From assembly GCF_018687715.1 (NCBI RefSeq), contig NC_056760.1, forward strand, positions 4,253,501 through 4,317,500: DNA of 64,000 nt. The letters are read 5' to 3'. Position 1 is the first letter of the stretch; each line of letters opens with the position of its first letter. This document shows, one piece after another, positions 38,701 to 49,711 of this stretch. A model generated the notes under the pieces. That model saw only the letters and a program-made list of their open reading frames with translations. It had not been told where the DNA came from and did no database searches. The stretch comes from Carya illinoinensis (Eukaryota > Streptophyta > Magnoliopsida > Fagales > Juglandaceae). The translations under genes and the position numbers were made by a program.

Positions 38701-39235
38701 TGTTGTCAATTTCTGAACCCTTGTGGATATCTCATGTTATTTTCAGGTGATATGGCCAACCACCTTTATGGGCTGACCGTTGTGGGAGCGGCGTTATCTT
38801 GGTGTTCACCACCTTTCTTTGTAAAAGTCATCTTGTGAAAATTGGATGTTTTAATTGGTTGAAAAGTCCTGAACTAATATGAGATGTTTTACTGGTAGTT
38901 GTTGGTTTTAGTGAGAGTAGAGTCATCTAGAAATAACTTATACTAGTGATATTTATCTTTTGAGTAATTAGTAGCTCAGTTTGTGATTGATATGATTCGT
39001 ATAATGCACCACCCAATGTAAAAAGATATTATATGATTGTTGGTCAATTCATTTGATGCATATGAGTAAATTTTGAATTGAATAGAAATGGTTAGCTCAA
39101 TTTTTGTTTAAGTATGGAAAATTAAATGATCATGTCTATCAGGTGCTATTCGATGAATGGAGAAAGTATAAATGAGACCTAGTAACCCATTAAGAATATT
39201 GGGTTACTAGGTTATATAAAATTCGATTTTCAGGT
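34121..39235. other. CACTA interior without recognised genes
   Basis: AT-rich anonymous DNA. A 15-bp perfect inverted repeat (ATTGAGTCTTTTGTT, 35230-35244, against 35300-35314) makes an 85-bp hairpin. A 43-bp tandem repeat (TTGAGTCTTGTTTCATCA) lies at about 37890-37980. Three minus-strand open stretches (37283-37477, 37523-37714, 37887-38120) read like ordinary protein sequence but match no family I know; they could be further captured exons. Confidence 0.5.
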
Positions 39236-40170
39236 TTCTCCAGCGATTTTTTAATCGCCGTCAATAATTTCAAAAAACCATTTAATACGATAGATTCCCA
39301 TTAGAAAATCCTATTGCAGCGATGTTTAGTCGCTGGCAAATCATATGGCAGCGAGTTTTATCTCGCTGCCATATGCTATTGAAACAGAAAACCATATAGC
39401 AGCGATTAACAAACCGCTGCCATATCATATAGCAGCGAAATTTTTATCGCTGCCATATAATTTGAAAAGTAGAAATGGATTTAGCAGCGATTAAGACAGC
39501 GCTGTCATATCATATAGCAGCGATTTTAGGATCGCTGGGATAGCATTTTGAACCAGGCAATGTATATAGCAGCGATTAAGGAACCGCTGCTATATAATTT
39601 GGCAGCGATTTTTCTATCGCTGCCATATGATTTTGGAAATTGAAACCTATATGGCAGCGATTACTTTAGCGCTGCAAAATGGTATGGCAGCCATTTTATA
39701 ATCGCTGCCATATGTTTGTGAAACAGGAAAACTATATAGCAGCGATTAAAAAACCGTTGCCTTACTATTTAGCAGCGATTTTTCTATCGCTGCCATATTA
39801 TTTTTGAAATGGTTGCGTATTTGGCAGCGATTACAAAAGCGCTGCAAAATAAGTTGCCAGCGATGCATGTATCGCTGCCATATGTTTTGTAACCATGGAC
39901 AGTATATGGCAGCGACTATGGAAGCGCTGCTAATTAATGTAGCAGCGATTTCGTAATCGCTGGAATAGAATTTGACGCTATTCAAATTATATGCCAGCGA
40001 TACCAAACTCGCTGCGAAATATTACGTATAGAACGGCGATTTTTTTTATTCGCCGTGTTATAGGTAAAGTGGAAGAATAATACCGGCGAATTAGCGGCGA
40101 TTAGGTAATCGCTGGAATATTACTATAGCGGGGATTTATGCCTATTTGCCGGCGATTTTACAACGCCGGG
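39236..40170. repeat. Right subterminal array of about 21 short hairpins in the CACTA element
   Basis: The motif GCAGCGATT, a spacer of about 5-8 bases, then AATCGCTGCC recurs about 21 times in about 930 bp, at roughly 45-bp spacing. Typical members are GCAGCGATTTTTCTATCGCTG and GCAGCGATTAAGGAACCGCTG. Towards the terminus the motif drifts to CCGGCGATTTTACAACGCCGG. Arms vary together often enough to keep pairing. Such dense subterminal arrays are the binding region for the TNPA-type protein in Spm elements; that role here is inference. Confidence 0.88.
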
Positions 40171-40192
40171 AAAAGTCCAATCTGTTGTAGTG

Positions 40193-40815
40193 TATTCACA
40201 GTTAGATAACCACTTATTATAATAGAATAGATCTCAATTGTAAATATTCACATGCAAACAACTTTGATCTCAATTTTCCACATAACAGTACTGTATATGA
40301 TGATCGCAAGGTGGAAGATGGATGATCAGTACTGGCACTAGTCTATCTGGACATGCATGCGCTTAATTAAAAGAAGCATGCCATCCCTGCCTTGAAGCAT
40401 ATATATTGGATCCAATTGAAATTTGATGATTACGAAAATGGACCTTAAATTGGGTGCTTGATCTATGATCTCTAGTAATATTCCATATTTATATAATGGA
40501 CGTAGCACTCAGAATATTTTGGATTGGTTTCCAGTACTGTATATCAAGACTCCTAGCTATGATCAAACAATACATTCTACATGATTATCTCCATGAATGG
40601 AAGAAAATGATCATCAATTAGTCCAAGGATAAGAAGAAAAAAAAAAGAGTTTCTTATGTTAGGCGTAAATGAAATATTAATTGCGCATTTACGAATATTT
40701 CTAGGCAAATATTCATATATGGTCTAAGACTCTAATATCGTTTGTTGAATAAATACATGATCGCTTGACCCAGAAAGGTCTCTATACATATAAATATATA
40801 TATATATATATATAT
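40193..40815. other. Intergenic DNA of unit 2 after the CACTA element
   Basis: Aligns closely with unit 1 from about 12050 to 12640. No gene is seen. Confidence 0.7.
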
Positions 40816-41061
40816 GGGCAATGCTACTATGCCGCCTAGCATTAAACGCTGGGTGCCGCCCTTTGTAAAAAAAAATTTCTTTTTGTTTCTTTTTTATTTT
40901 TACATTTTTTAAATATATTTAAACATTTTTAAAAAATAAAAAATATCAATACACTTAAAATCACTTCCTTAATTATTAAGTAAAAAAAATATTAAAAAAA
41001 AAAACTTGTGACCAGCAATCACTTTGAGGGGACAAATAGGAGGGGTGTACAAGCATTTCCC
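40816..41061. mobile_element. MITE, 246 bp, absent from unit 1
   Basis: Inverted ends GGGCAATGCTACTA and, on the other strand at the right, GGGAAATGCTTGTA, flanked by TATATAT runs. There is no coding capacity. The aligned position in unit 1 (about 12640) lacks it, so it inserted after the unit duplication or was lost from unit 1. Confidence 0.7.
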
Positions 41062-41110
41062 TATATATATTGTTAATTATATTTCCCTATATCTTAATAT
41101 TGATCGAGCC

Positions 41111-41400
41111 CTAGCTAGCTAGCCACCTGCTTGCCTTTGATCACATGTATTTTCATTTGAGATAACTCCATCCCATAAAATAAATAATTATATATTATGG
41201 TCGAGATAAAATAAAAATTTAAAATTAAATAAAATCTTGTTATAATTAATATAATTTCCTAGCTAGCTAGTCACTTGCTTGCCTTTGATCATATGTATTT
41301 TCATTTGAGATAACTCCATCCCATAAAATAAATAATTATATATTATGATCGAGATAAGATAAAAATTAAAAATTAAATAAAATCTTGTTATAATATAATT
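41111..41400. repeat. Tandem duplication, about 148 bp, two copies
   Basis: The segment beginning CTAGCTAGCTAGCCACCTGC and ending AAATCTTGTTATAAT occurs at 41111-41258 and again at 41259-41400, with a few differences. Unit 1 has a single, shorter version near 12690. Confidence 0.8.
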
Positions 41401-41595
41401 TTTATTTTAAAATTTTAAAAAATTAAATTATTTTTTACTTTTTATATAAAAATTTTAAAAAAAATATAATGATTAGGAAAGAAATTAGTTTACATAAAAA
41501 TAATTAACCCATCTTAATTCGTTTTATGTTCAAACAAAAACTTCTGAATGCTATATTATTAAATTTAATGCCAGCCAGCCTGTATGCCATATATA

Positions 41596-41715
41596 TTGCG
41601 GGTGTTGATGTTCGTCGTTGGTGGCTTGATTAATTTCATAAATATATATATATATATATATATATATTGCGTGTGTTGACGTTCGTCGTTGGTGGCTTGA
41701 TGATTAATTTCATAA

Positions 41716-41750
<35 letters not shown>

Positions 41751-41793
41751 GTGTGTTGACGTTCGTCGTTGGTGGCTTGATTAATTTCCGTAG
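41596..41793. repeat. Tandem triplication, about 71-80 bp per copy
   Basis: TTGCG(G/T)GTGTTGA followed by GTTCGTCGTTGGTGGCTTGA and a TA run is present three times (starting 41596, 41667, 41747). Unit 1 has one copy near 12986. Confidence 0.85.
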
Positions 41794-42907
41794 AGTGATG
41801 GACGGGCTAATATTCTTTCCCTACTAATTATAAAAAATATTTAAATCTCTATCGAATTTAAGTGTATGAAATGGGAAGAAGATAAAATTTCGAGTGAATA
41901 ATATAACATTAATTATAAATATTTTAAATAGTATTAAATAAACAATAAATATTATTGAGACTGAATATATAAAGACTTAAGGCTCTCAATATTGACTTTA
42001 TAAATAATAGATATCCCCTCTCTAATGAAATATAATATGTGACACGACTTGTGAATCTAACACGAATATCATATAAAATTATTTAATAAATTTAAATTTA
42101 ATATTAACGGATTCGTATTAAAATAGATTGACATGTTAGAATATTCTCAATGGATTTTTTATCCTATCATTTAAAATACATTATCAAATCTCACTTTTTC
42201 TATTTTACATACTGATTTTTACGATATATCATATATCAGCTTATCTATTTTTTCTTCATATCATTTTAATATTATACATTTTAATATTTTATAAGAGAAA
42301 AAGTATAATAAAAGAAATTAATTTTAGAGAGAAAGTACAAGAAAAGATAAAAAAATAATAAAAAATATTTATATTTGTGTACAGTTACTTCTATATCTAG
42401 CAATAATACTGTACATAAATATAAAATAGAAATAAAATGAAATATCCGTTAGATGCACGTTTTTATACCATTTTTTTTTTAAAATTTTATATAATAATAA
42501 ATTTTACAAAATTTATTGTGAGTGCTTTTAACACTACTTAAAAACATGATTTGCCACCCGTCTCGTACGTAGGCTCTTTATATTTGTATATATAAAAACG
42601 CGTGTTGATGGCTTAATTAATTTCCGCAGAGTGATTGATGGGCTAAAATTTTATAGGAATGGTACTGCCAAATTACGAGCTCTTTTGTGACAAAATATGT
42701 TCGTTGAAAAGTCTCTTTCTCACATTTTTTTATTTTTTTGCGTTTTAGTGCGTTGCTGAAAATTCCTTCCTAGGCTACCTCGCTCTTCCTTCCAATGGTC
42801 CATGGTGTGCGCAAATTAATTGGGTTCCGTGAAGTGCTTGACGTTACAGTCTAACCTCCAGCATATATAGCCATATCATGCCCATCCTGGCGGCCTGATC
42901 TATTCTC
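41794..42907. other. Glucanase C upstream DNA with a 400-bp insertion
   Basis: Aligns with 13038-13796 of unit 1 except for about 400 extra bp at 42134-42530, which may be a MITE (loosely inverted ends TATTCTCAATGG and CACTCACAATAA). The distal promoter has a single copy of the ATGGTGTGCGCAAATTAATT unit (about 42802) and TTGACG at about 42838. Confidence 0.6.
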
Positions 42908-42915
42908 TATAAAAG
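42908..42915 (+). promoter_or_regulatory. Glucanase C TATA box
   Basis: TATAAAAG about 100 bp ahead of the ATG, in the same context as in glucanase A (CTATTCTCTATAAAAGGGC). Confidence 0.75.
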
Positions 42916-43010
42916 GGCATCAGCTAAGTAGTGTTTCGAAGCATAGTAATTGCTTTCCTTCCTCGCCAGCTCCTTTACTTTTCCTTTCTCCTCATAGATT
43001 TCCTCCATAT

Positions 43011-44931
43011 ATGGCTACATCTCATTCAATGATCAGGAAATGCCCATCCATGGTGTCCATAATGCTACTACTCTTAGGGATGCTAATGGCTGGCCTGGAC
43101 ATTACAGGTCTCTCTCTCTCTCTCTCTCAAAAAAAGATTAAATTGTAGTTTTTTTTTAAAGAGTTTTTTTTATTTAATTTAAAAAAAAAAACGAGTATTC
43201 TCTCTCACCTAGGGGGAGGGGCAACCAGTATAGATTTTAATTCTCTCTAAATGTGACCATAAAGGCCCGGCTTGTTGAGATATATTCGGTTTGAGCTATA
43301 ACTATATCAACCTTAAGTGGAGCATAAAGGCCCATTACCGCAACCCCACTAAAGTACCAACATGCAGAGCCTCTTAAGACTTACAAGCCGTTTTGAACTT
43401 ATGACCTCAATGAGGAAAAAGAAAGAAGAATGATCCCTAACCTTTTGCCAACTAAGTGACCACCTTACTTGTAATTACTGATCTTATAATATAAACCTCG
43501 TTATATTATAAGCCTTACACACCACACAATTTTTTATTTTTTGAATATTTTTTTAATTTTATTTAGTTTATTCTTCTCAAAATAATTGAATTATTTTATT
43601 AATCATCCATATACTACACATTTGGTAAGAGAAAAAAATTAAAAAAATAACAAAAAGAGTAGTGTATGATTATGTATGGAGCTTATGAATAGAATTTTTC
43701 TATTTATATATCTTATCTAAATTAACCTGTTGAATTTCATGCTGATCTCAATCGACAAACGTATATCGACAAAGGTACGTACGACGTCCCATATATTATG
43801 CATGCATGCATCTTATCATGTGCGGAATGTCTGGTCACTCATGTACCAAATTAATACTATTCGATATATAGTTATGTACCATATTTCTCATTCACATGAA
43901 CAAAATCTCATTTTCAACATGACCGGCCTTATGATCTGGGGATGAGGACATAATTAAAATTTAACATGTTTTTTCAATCTAAAGCAGCTGCGCAGATTGG
44001 TGTTTGTTATGGAATGCTGGGAAACAACTTACCACCACCAGGAGAAGTTGTAGGGCTCTATAAACAATACAACATCCGAAGAATGCGACTATATGGCCAA
44101 AACGGAGCTGCTCAACAAGCCCTCGCAGGCACCAACATCGAACTCATGCTGGGTGTCCCGGATGAAGAGCTTCAAGGCATTGCTTCAAATCAAGCCACTG
44201 CAAATGCATGGGTCCGAAACAATGTGCAAAATTATGGGAATGTGAATTTCAAGTACATTGCGGTTGGTAATGAAATAAAGCCAAAAGGTCCATATGCACG
44301 GTATCTTCACCCTGCCATGCAAAACATTCAAACTGCAATTTCTAATGCTGGCCTGGGGAAAAAAATCAAGGTTTCCACTGCTACTTTTGCAGCTGCTCTC
44401 GGAGAATCCTACCCTCCATCAAGAGGCTCCTTCAATTCCGAATACCAAGCACTTCTTGGTCCCATCATCCGTTTCTTAGTGAACCACAACTCCCCATTAC
44501 TCGTTAACATCTACCCATATTTCAGTTACATTGGCAACACCGCTAGCATTCGTCTTGAGTATGCTCTTTTCACTTCTCCACAAGTTGTGGTGCAGGACGG
44601 CCAGTACGGGTACCGTAACCTTTTCGATGCCATTTTGGATGCCTTCTATTCGGCACTAGAAAGGGCCGGCGGGGGGTCTTTGCGGATCGTCGTTTCCGAG
44701 ACCGGTTGGCCTTCCGGTGGAGGGCAGGCGACAAACCTTAATAATGCAAGAACTTACAACACGAACTTGGCTAAGCATGTGAAGGGAGGAACTCCAAAGA
44801 AGCCCGGTAGCCCTATAGAAACTTACGTGTTTGCCATGTTTGATGAGAACCAGAAGACTCCAGATTATGAGAAATATTGGGGGCTGTTTTTACCGAATAA
44901 AACGCCTAAATACGGTATTGATTTCAGTTAA
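43011..44931 (+). CDS. Glucan endo-1,3-beta-glucosidase, GH17 (glucanase C)
   Basis: Near-identical paralog of glucanase A. Exon 1 is 43011-43107, with one extra codon (ATG) after HS compared with A; exon 2 is 43988-44931, GT-AG, 346 aa. The signal peptide and mature start (AQIGVCYG) are as in A. The proton donor is Glu128 in VGNEIKP and the nucleophile Glu270 in [10 protein letters not shown]; no vacuolar extension follows YGIDFS. In the mature protein it differs from A at about eight residues, all in the first two thirds (for example [11 protein letters not shown] against [11 protein letters not shown]). The last roughly 390 bp of the coding sequence differ at one silent site only. A hAT element sits 73 bp after the stop, so the 3' UTR differs from that of A. 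Confidence 0.93.
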
Positions 44932-45223
44932 GAATACCATGTTTAGGAAGTAGTCAGATCAGTCAAATAAACTATAAGACTAGGACGAGACTCTTCCACG
45001 CAGTTAGGCCTGTTCATATGGGCCGGATTTTATCCGGCCCAGCCCGGAACCCGGATAACCGGGTTTCCGGTTATGGTTTTCGGCCCGGATAAATCCGGGC
45101 CGGAACCCATATTTATAAAAACCGGAAGCATCCGGTCCGGACCCGGGTATAAAACCGGGTTCCGTATTATACCCGGTTGCTAACCGGGTTTCTTTATAAT
45201 GTAAATGTGAATCGTGACTTCAG

Positions 45224-45261
<38 letters not shown>

Positions 45262-45440
45262 GAACTTAGCAGAACTTAGAAACCCTAAGCTCCCTCCGTG
45301 AAATCTTGCTGCCGTCTCTCTCTCGCCGTCGTCGCTGGCCGGACTTCGATCAGTAAGTCTCTTTCTCTCTCTCTCTCTCTCACTTCGATAATCCTCTATC
45401 TCTCACTTTGATAATCCTTTCTCTCTCACTTCGATCAGAC

Positions 45441-45807
45441 TATTTTGCTAGATCTGCTGTTTTTCTCCGTCTCTCTCTATTTTGTTAGATATGCTATTTT
45501 TCTGGTTGTGAAAAAATAGCCTTTTGCTAGATCTGTTCTCTTTGCTTTTAAACGTGGGTTTTTTTTTTTGGGTCTGATTTGTTCTATGATCAATGCCTTT
45601 GAAGAAATCTGATGTGGGTTTATTTTGCTAGATCTGATGTTTTTTCTCCGTCTCTCTCTATTTTGTTAGATATGCTATTTTTTGGGTTGTGAAAAAATAG
45701 TCTATTGCTAGATCTGTTCTCTTTGCGTTTAAACGTGTGGGTTTTTTTTGGGTCTGTTTTGTTCTATTATCAATGCCTTTGAATAAATCTGATGTGGGTT
45801 TATTTTG
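45441..45807. repeat. 180-bp tandem duplication inside the hAT element
   Basis: TATTTTGCTAGATCTG...GATGTGGGTT is present at 45441-45620 and again at 45621-45807 with minor differences. Confidence 0.85.
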
Positions 45808-46284
45808 AATAAATCAAATGTTAAACAAGGTGATTCAGTGTTGGTGACAACCTGGTCAATTCATTTCCTTCTAAAAGGATTCAAGAGTTCTGTTTGAATA
45901 ATTACTGTGCTCTTTAGATGTTAGGGCTAATACCTGGAGGATAGGCCAGTGTTATTCTTGTCGGAATATCAGTTTTTATTGCCCCTAATTTCTGGAACTT
46001 TTGTATGCTAATGGCACTTGTTGGCACTTACCTTAGATGTTAGAATTGATAAAAAGAGGATGGTACATTGTTATTTTTGTCTAGTCATATTGAATCTTCT
46101 ATCCTGTGTAGTTGGGTTGCGCCCCTCTGCTTGTTTGATAAAATTGCATTACTTGCAAAAAAATAATGATTTGATCCCCCTGCATTCGGTAGCTTTATAC
46201 TCATGGCATTCTTGGGCAACAACTAGTTATATCTGAAAACTGTATTGTGTTTGCCGTTGCTGAGAGGGTTTTGGTGTTGAACAG

Positions 46285-46408
46285 GATTATGAATTCACTG
46301 ACCCAAGCGCTGCAATCTTCTGGAGTTGATTTGTCACAAGCCTGCATCTCAGTGCAGATTAATGCCGGTAAACCTGCAAATAGCAGACTGAATGGTGTAG
46401 CAGACTGA
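46285..46408 (+). pseudogene. Captured bHLH (BIM-like) terminal exon in the hAT element
   Basis: Follows an acceptor (TGTTGAACAG) and reads TQALQSSGVDLSQA, ISVQI and GKPANSRL before TGA at 46406-46408. This is the conserved C-terminal segment of BIM-type (BES1-interacting MYC-like) bHLH transcription factors as I remember them. The DNA-binding bHLH region is absent. It reads in the same direction as the 5'-UTR-like stretch of the element, so a short chimeric transcript is conceivable. The family assignment is from memory of the motif. Confidence 0.6.
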
Positions 46409-46645
46409 ATTTCATATATTGTAATTTGTGTTTTGTAATATGTATAAATACAAAATAATGAAATATGTAGTGATTGTATAATGTATTATGTTTTTTTAGA
46501 TGCATTTAGTTAAAAAAGCAATTAGTTTTATATATGAAAGAATATGCTTTACAACATTTTTTCTTAAAAAATTTATAATAGAATATAGGCTCTTAGATTT
46601 AAAAGAAAAATGCTTCTTGAAAGAAACTAAATAATATAGGTTTTT

Positions 46646-46649
<4 letters not shown>

Positions 46650-46692
<43 letters not shown>
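46650..46692. repeat. Poly-A run of 43 bases
   Basis: An uninterrupted A run just before the GC-rich right terminus of the hAT element. It could be the trace of a retrocopied transcript end or simple slippage. Confidence 0.8.
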
Positions 46693-46694
<2 letters not shown>

Positions 46695-46870
46695 AACCCG
46701 GGTACCATCCGGAACCCGGATTCCGGGTTTCAAAAAATCCGGATTCACCCGGGTTCCGGCCCAAGTTGTAACCCGTCTATATTGGGCCGAAAACCGGCCC
46801 GGATTTGAAACCCGGGTTTCGGGCCGGGTATATCCGGATACCCGGTCCGAAACCCGGATGAACAGCCCTA

Positions 46871-49711
46871 CACGCAGTAGTACTCATGTTTTATGATATT
46901 GTGAATAAGAGAAGTCAAACCTGGACTTTTCCTTCGGTATAACTATGAGAACAGCTTTGGGTTGCATTACTACTATATATAGCTAGCTAATGTCAGGAAC
47001 TCGAGTTTCTGTGTTTGTACCCATAAATGTTGTCTTCATGATAAAATTAGTATATTTTCCTATCTATACTAATTACTTACAAAAACCCAGACGCTTTACT
47101 TATACTACAATAATAGGAATTGTAGTAATTATTGTAGTATAGATAATTACAAGTAGAATAAGTAAAGCAAGCCCCATAAAGGACTTGGATCACTTTTCCG
47201 CCCACTCGCAAATTAATTATATGATCCATAACAGTATACGTACCCTTCTGGAAAGAACTTTCCAAGGAATAAATTCTTCTTTAAGAAGTCATGAACACCA
47301 ACTTAATTGGATAATTCTTGATGATTACAGAAGATAAAAATCGTAACAGTAAACTTGGAAACCGGACCATGAAATTTATATAAGCAAATCATGAGACATC
47401 ACATAAGGGTAAGAAACTTTTAGTTTAGTAATACGATTTAAATTAATTTTGGTTGACCGGTAAGAAACTTTTAGTTTAGTAATACGATTTAAATTATTTT
47501 TGATACCGGTCAACCGTAAAAATTGGGTCCAAATACTTCTAAATTAACAAGAAATGAGACATTGAATCAGGATCTAAGACTATTAGAAATGAGATTCAGC
47601 CGGTCCAAATCGGTTATTTTTAGATCGGATTGGTCCTGTCCGGTCTCAGTCTAATTTTGGAATGATTGAATTTATTCGGTCTGGCCTGCAGTTTAGAAGT
47701 TTTTCATCTCGAACTAGACCAAATTAAAAATAAAATAAAAAATATAATTTATATATATTATTTATATAAATAATTTTATAAATTAATTATATATATCACA
47801 ATATTACATAAGTATTATATTCTTTAATGTATAACTATAATATATAGTACTACTATATATTAATATATTAACATATTATAAGAGTTATAGTATATATTAT
47901 AGTATATGTATAAATTTTTAATAGTATTAGTATAGTTAACTTAATAAGTTAGTATTAAATCACTATAACCACATAGAGTATTATTTAATATAGTATTATC
48001 AATTTATCACTAGCATATAGTATATTAGTAATACTACTAGTATAGTTATTAGTTATAGTATTGGTACTTAGTTTATAACTATATATATTTAGATCAATGT
48101 ATTATTATATTCTTTAATGTATAATTATAATATATAGTACTAGAATATATTAATACTTGTACAATTTATTATATAATTCTCATTTAATAAGTCACTTAAT
48201 TTAAAATTTCGGTCAATCACTTGGACTAGACCATGCTCACCCTTATCTGAGAGAAATGGTGGGTAGGTGGCAGAGGAGATAATACAGTAATTAGCGTGTG
48301 ATAAATGATATTTACAATTGTAAAGCATGCAAATCTTGTGTAATTTTTTTGAAAAAGATAAGTAAATAGAAGACCTGCATGAAAAAAAATTATTTTTTTA
48401 ATAACGGATCTCACTATTTTTCAAAGCGATTGTGCGCTCCATGACTATATGTAACATTACTCGGCTAGACAAAATCCACACTCAGACGGAAGACTCAGGT
48501 TGAACCAAACTCAACTCATCTGATCAACTCATTTTAAACTAATTATTGATGAGATTCATTACTTTTCAACTTCTTATAAAAATGTTAAACTTATCTCAGC
48601 CTATTTCATACATTTCAATTTAAAAAGTTAAACTCATTTCAATTTAAAAAAGTTTAACTCATCTCAATGAGACCCACAAATACCACTATTCACACCTTCT
48701 CCCCGGTGTATTATTTAATTTCTATCTTGATGACTTTGATCGAACATTCATCAATCGCTTTCCTCATTTTTCGTTTGGCCTCGAATGTGAAATCCAAGTC
48801 AACTTAACTGAAATCGAAACTTTTTGATTTTTTCAGTTTTGGTCCTGTCCAGTTTGATTTTTCTGGTTTTACGAATTATCTATATTCGTAATAATATGAT
48901 CTTTATATATATATATATATATATGTTAAACTATTAGTCTATTTATATTATAGTATAAATACATTATTTTATAATAATTAACACATACTAGTATGGTATT
49001 GAATTGAATTATAGTCTATATAAGTTATAGAATTTTGCATATGAGTATATATAATGGAATGTGTAAAAATATATTTACAAATATATATATATATTTATTA
49101 TAATTTATTATGTCAAAGATATATTTATCATTGATATATATATAAAGTAAGTTTGTATTAATAACTTAATATTAATGTTTATGTTTAAGATTAAAATTTT
49201 ATGTTATATTAGTTTTATATTATAAGATTAAAATTTATAGGTTATTTTAATTAGTAATTTAACATATAATATATATAATATAATACAAAAAATTATAATA
49301 TATATACCGTTCTAGTTCGGTTTATATCGGTTTTCATAATAAGAAAATTGATATCACACCGGTTTCAATTTTTAAGAAGTGGTACCGCACCGGATCAGTT
49401 CAGTTCAACTGGTTTTCCGTTTCTTTTTACACCCTAAGATTCGTATGTGGTTCACTATAAAATGTATGTATATTTAAAAGTAGGCTAGTAGCTGTGAGAT
49501 GAATACGGCATGAAGGTACTTGAATTCCTCTCCCTGTCAAAAACCAAGTCGAAATAAACTTTGAGATGATTATTTGTCTTAAGAACGTAAACGGGTTTGT
49601 GTAATAATTGCGACATTGTTATTATTTTTTTTTCTGAAAAAGCCATTGGACTGAACTTGTTTTTAGACTGATCAGCAAAGATGATCCATGCTGCTGCAGG
49701 AAGATGCATGC
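46871..49711. other. Glucanase C distal 3' flank and AT-rich intergenic DNA
   Basis: No gene. It aligns with 16005-18446 of unit 1 up to about 49340. Between 49340 and 49440 it continues into CACCGG-rich sequence ending TTTTACACCCTA, which looks like the terminus of an old hAT-type element that is cut off at the unit 1 boundary. 47580-48240 has the same AT-rich core with CCGGTCC ends as unit 1. 47090-47160 contains a local inverted repeat around TACTACAATAATAGGAATTGTAG. Confidence 0.6.

Larger units (their letters stand above)
31697..40192. mobile_element. CACTA (En/Spm) element, 8.5 kb, non-autonomous
   Basis: Starts CACTACAAGAAAT and ends TTGTAGTG, with a 3-bp target duplication TAT (31694-31696 and 40193-40195). 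Unit 1 shows the uninterrupted site near 12045. Both ends carry subterminal inverted motifs around GCAGCGATT/AATCGCTGC, very dense at the right end. No transposase (TNPD-like) or TNPA-like protein can be read from the interior, so movement would need a helper. The interior holds a pyruvate kinase exon on the minus strand, a CT microsatellite, a poly-T run (35671-35697) and mostly anonymous, intron-like AT-rich DNA. Confidence 0.93.
45005..46870. mobile_element. hAT-type non-autonomous element, 1.87 kb, in glucanase C 3' flank
   Basis: An 8-bp target duplication CACGCAGT (44997-45004 and 46871-46878) encloses inverted ends TAGGCCTGTTCAT and, on the other strand, TAGGGCTGTTCAT. Both ends are packed with CCCGGGT/ATCCGG motifs. 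There is no transposase. The inside has a CT-rich 5'-UTR-like stretch ending in a plausible donor (ATCA|GTAAGT, about 45353), a 180-bp tandem duplication, a bHLH exon at 46285-46408 and a 43-base A run. Glucanase A shows the uninterrupted site near 16000. Confidence 0.9.

Noticed and set aside
39236..40170. Regularly spaced palindromes resembling a CRISPR array
   Set aside because: The context is a eukaryotic CACTA transposon terminus, the repeats are imperfect and the spacers are themselves repetitive. No cas genes exist. It is a subterminal repeat array.
46650..46692. Poly-A run as proof of a processed retrogene
   Set aside because: It lacks an adjacent coding sequence without introns and flanking target duplications of its own; it lies within the hAT element.
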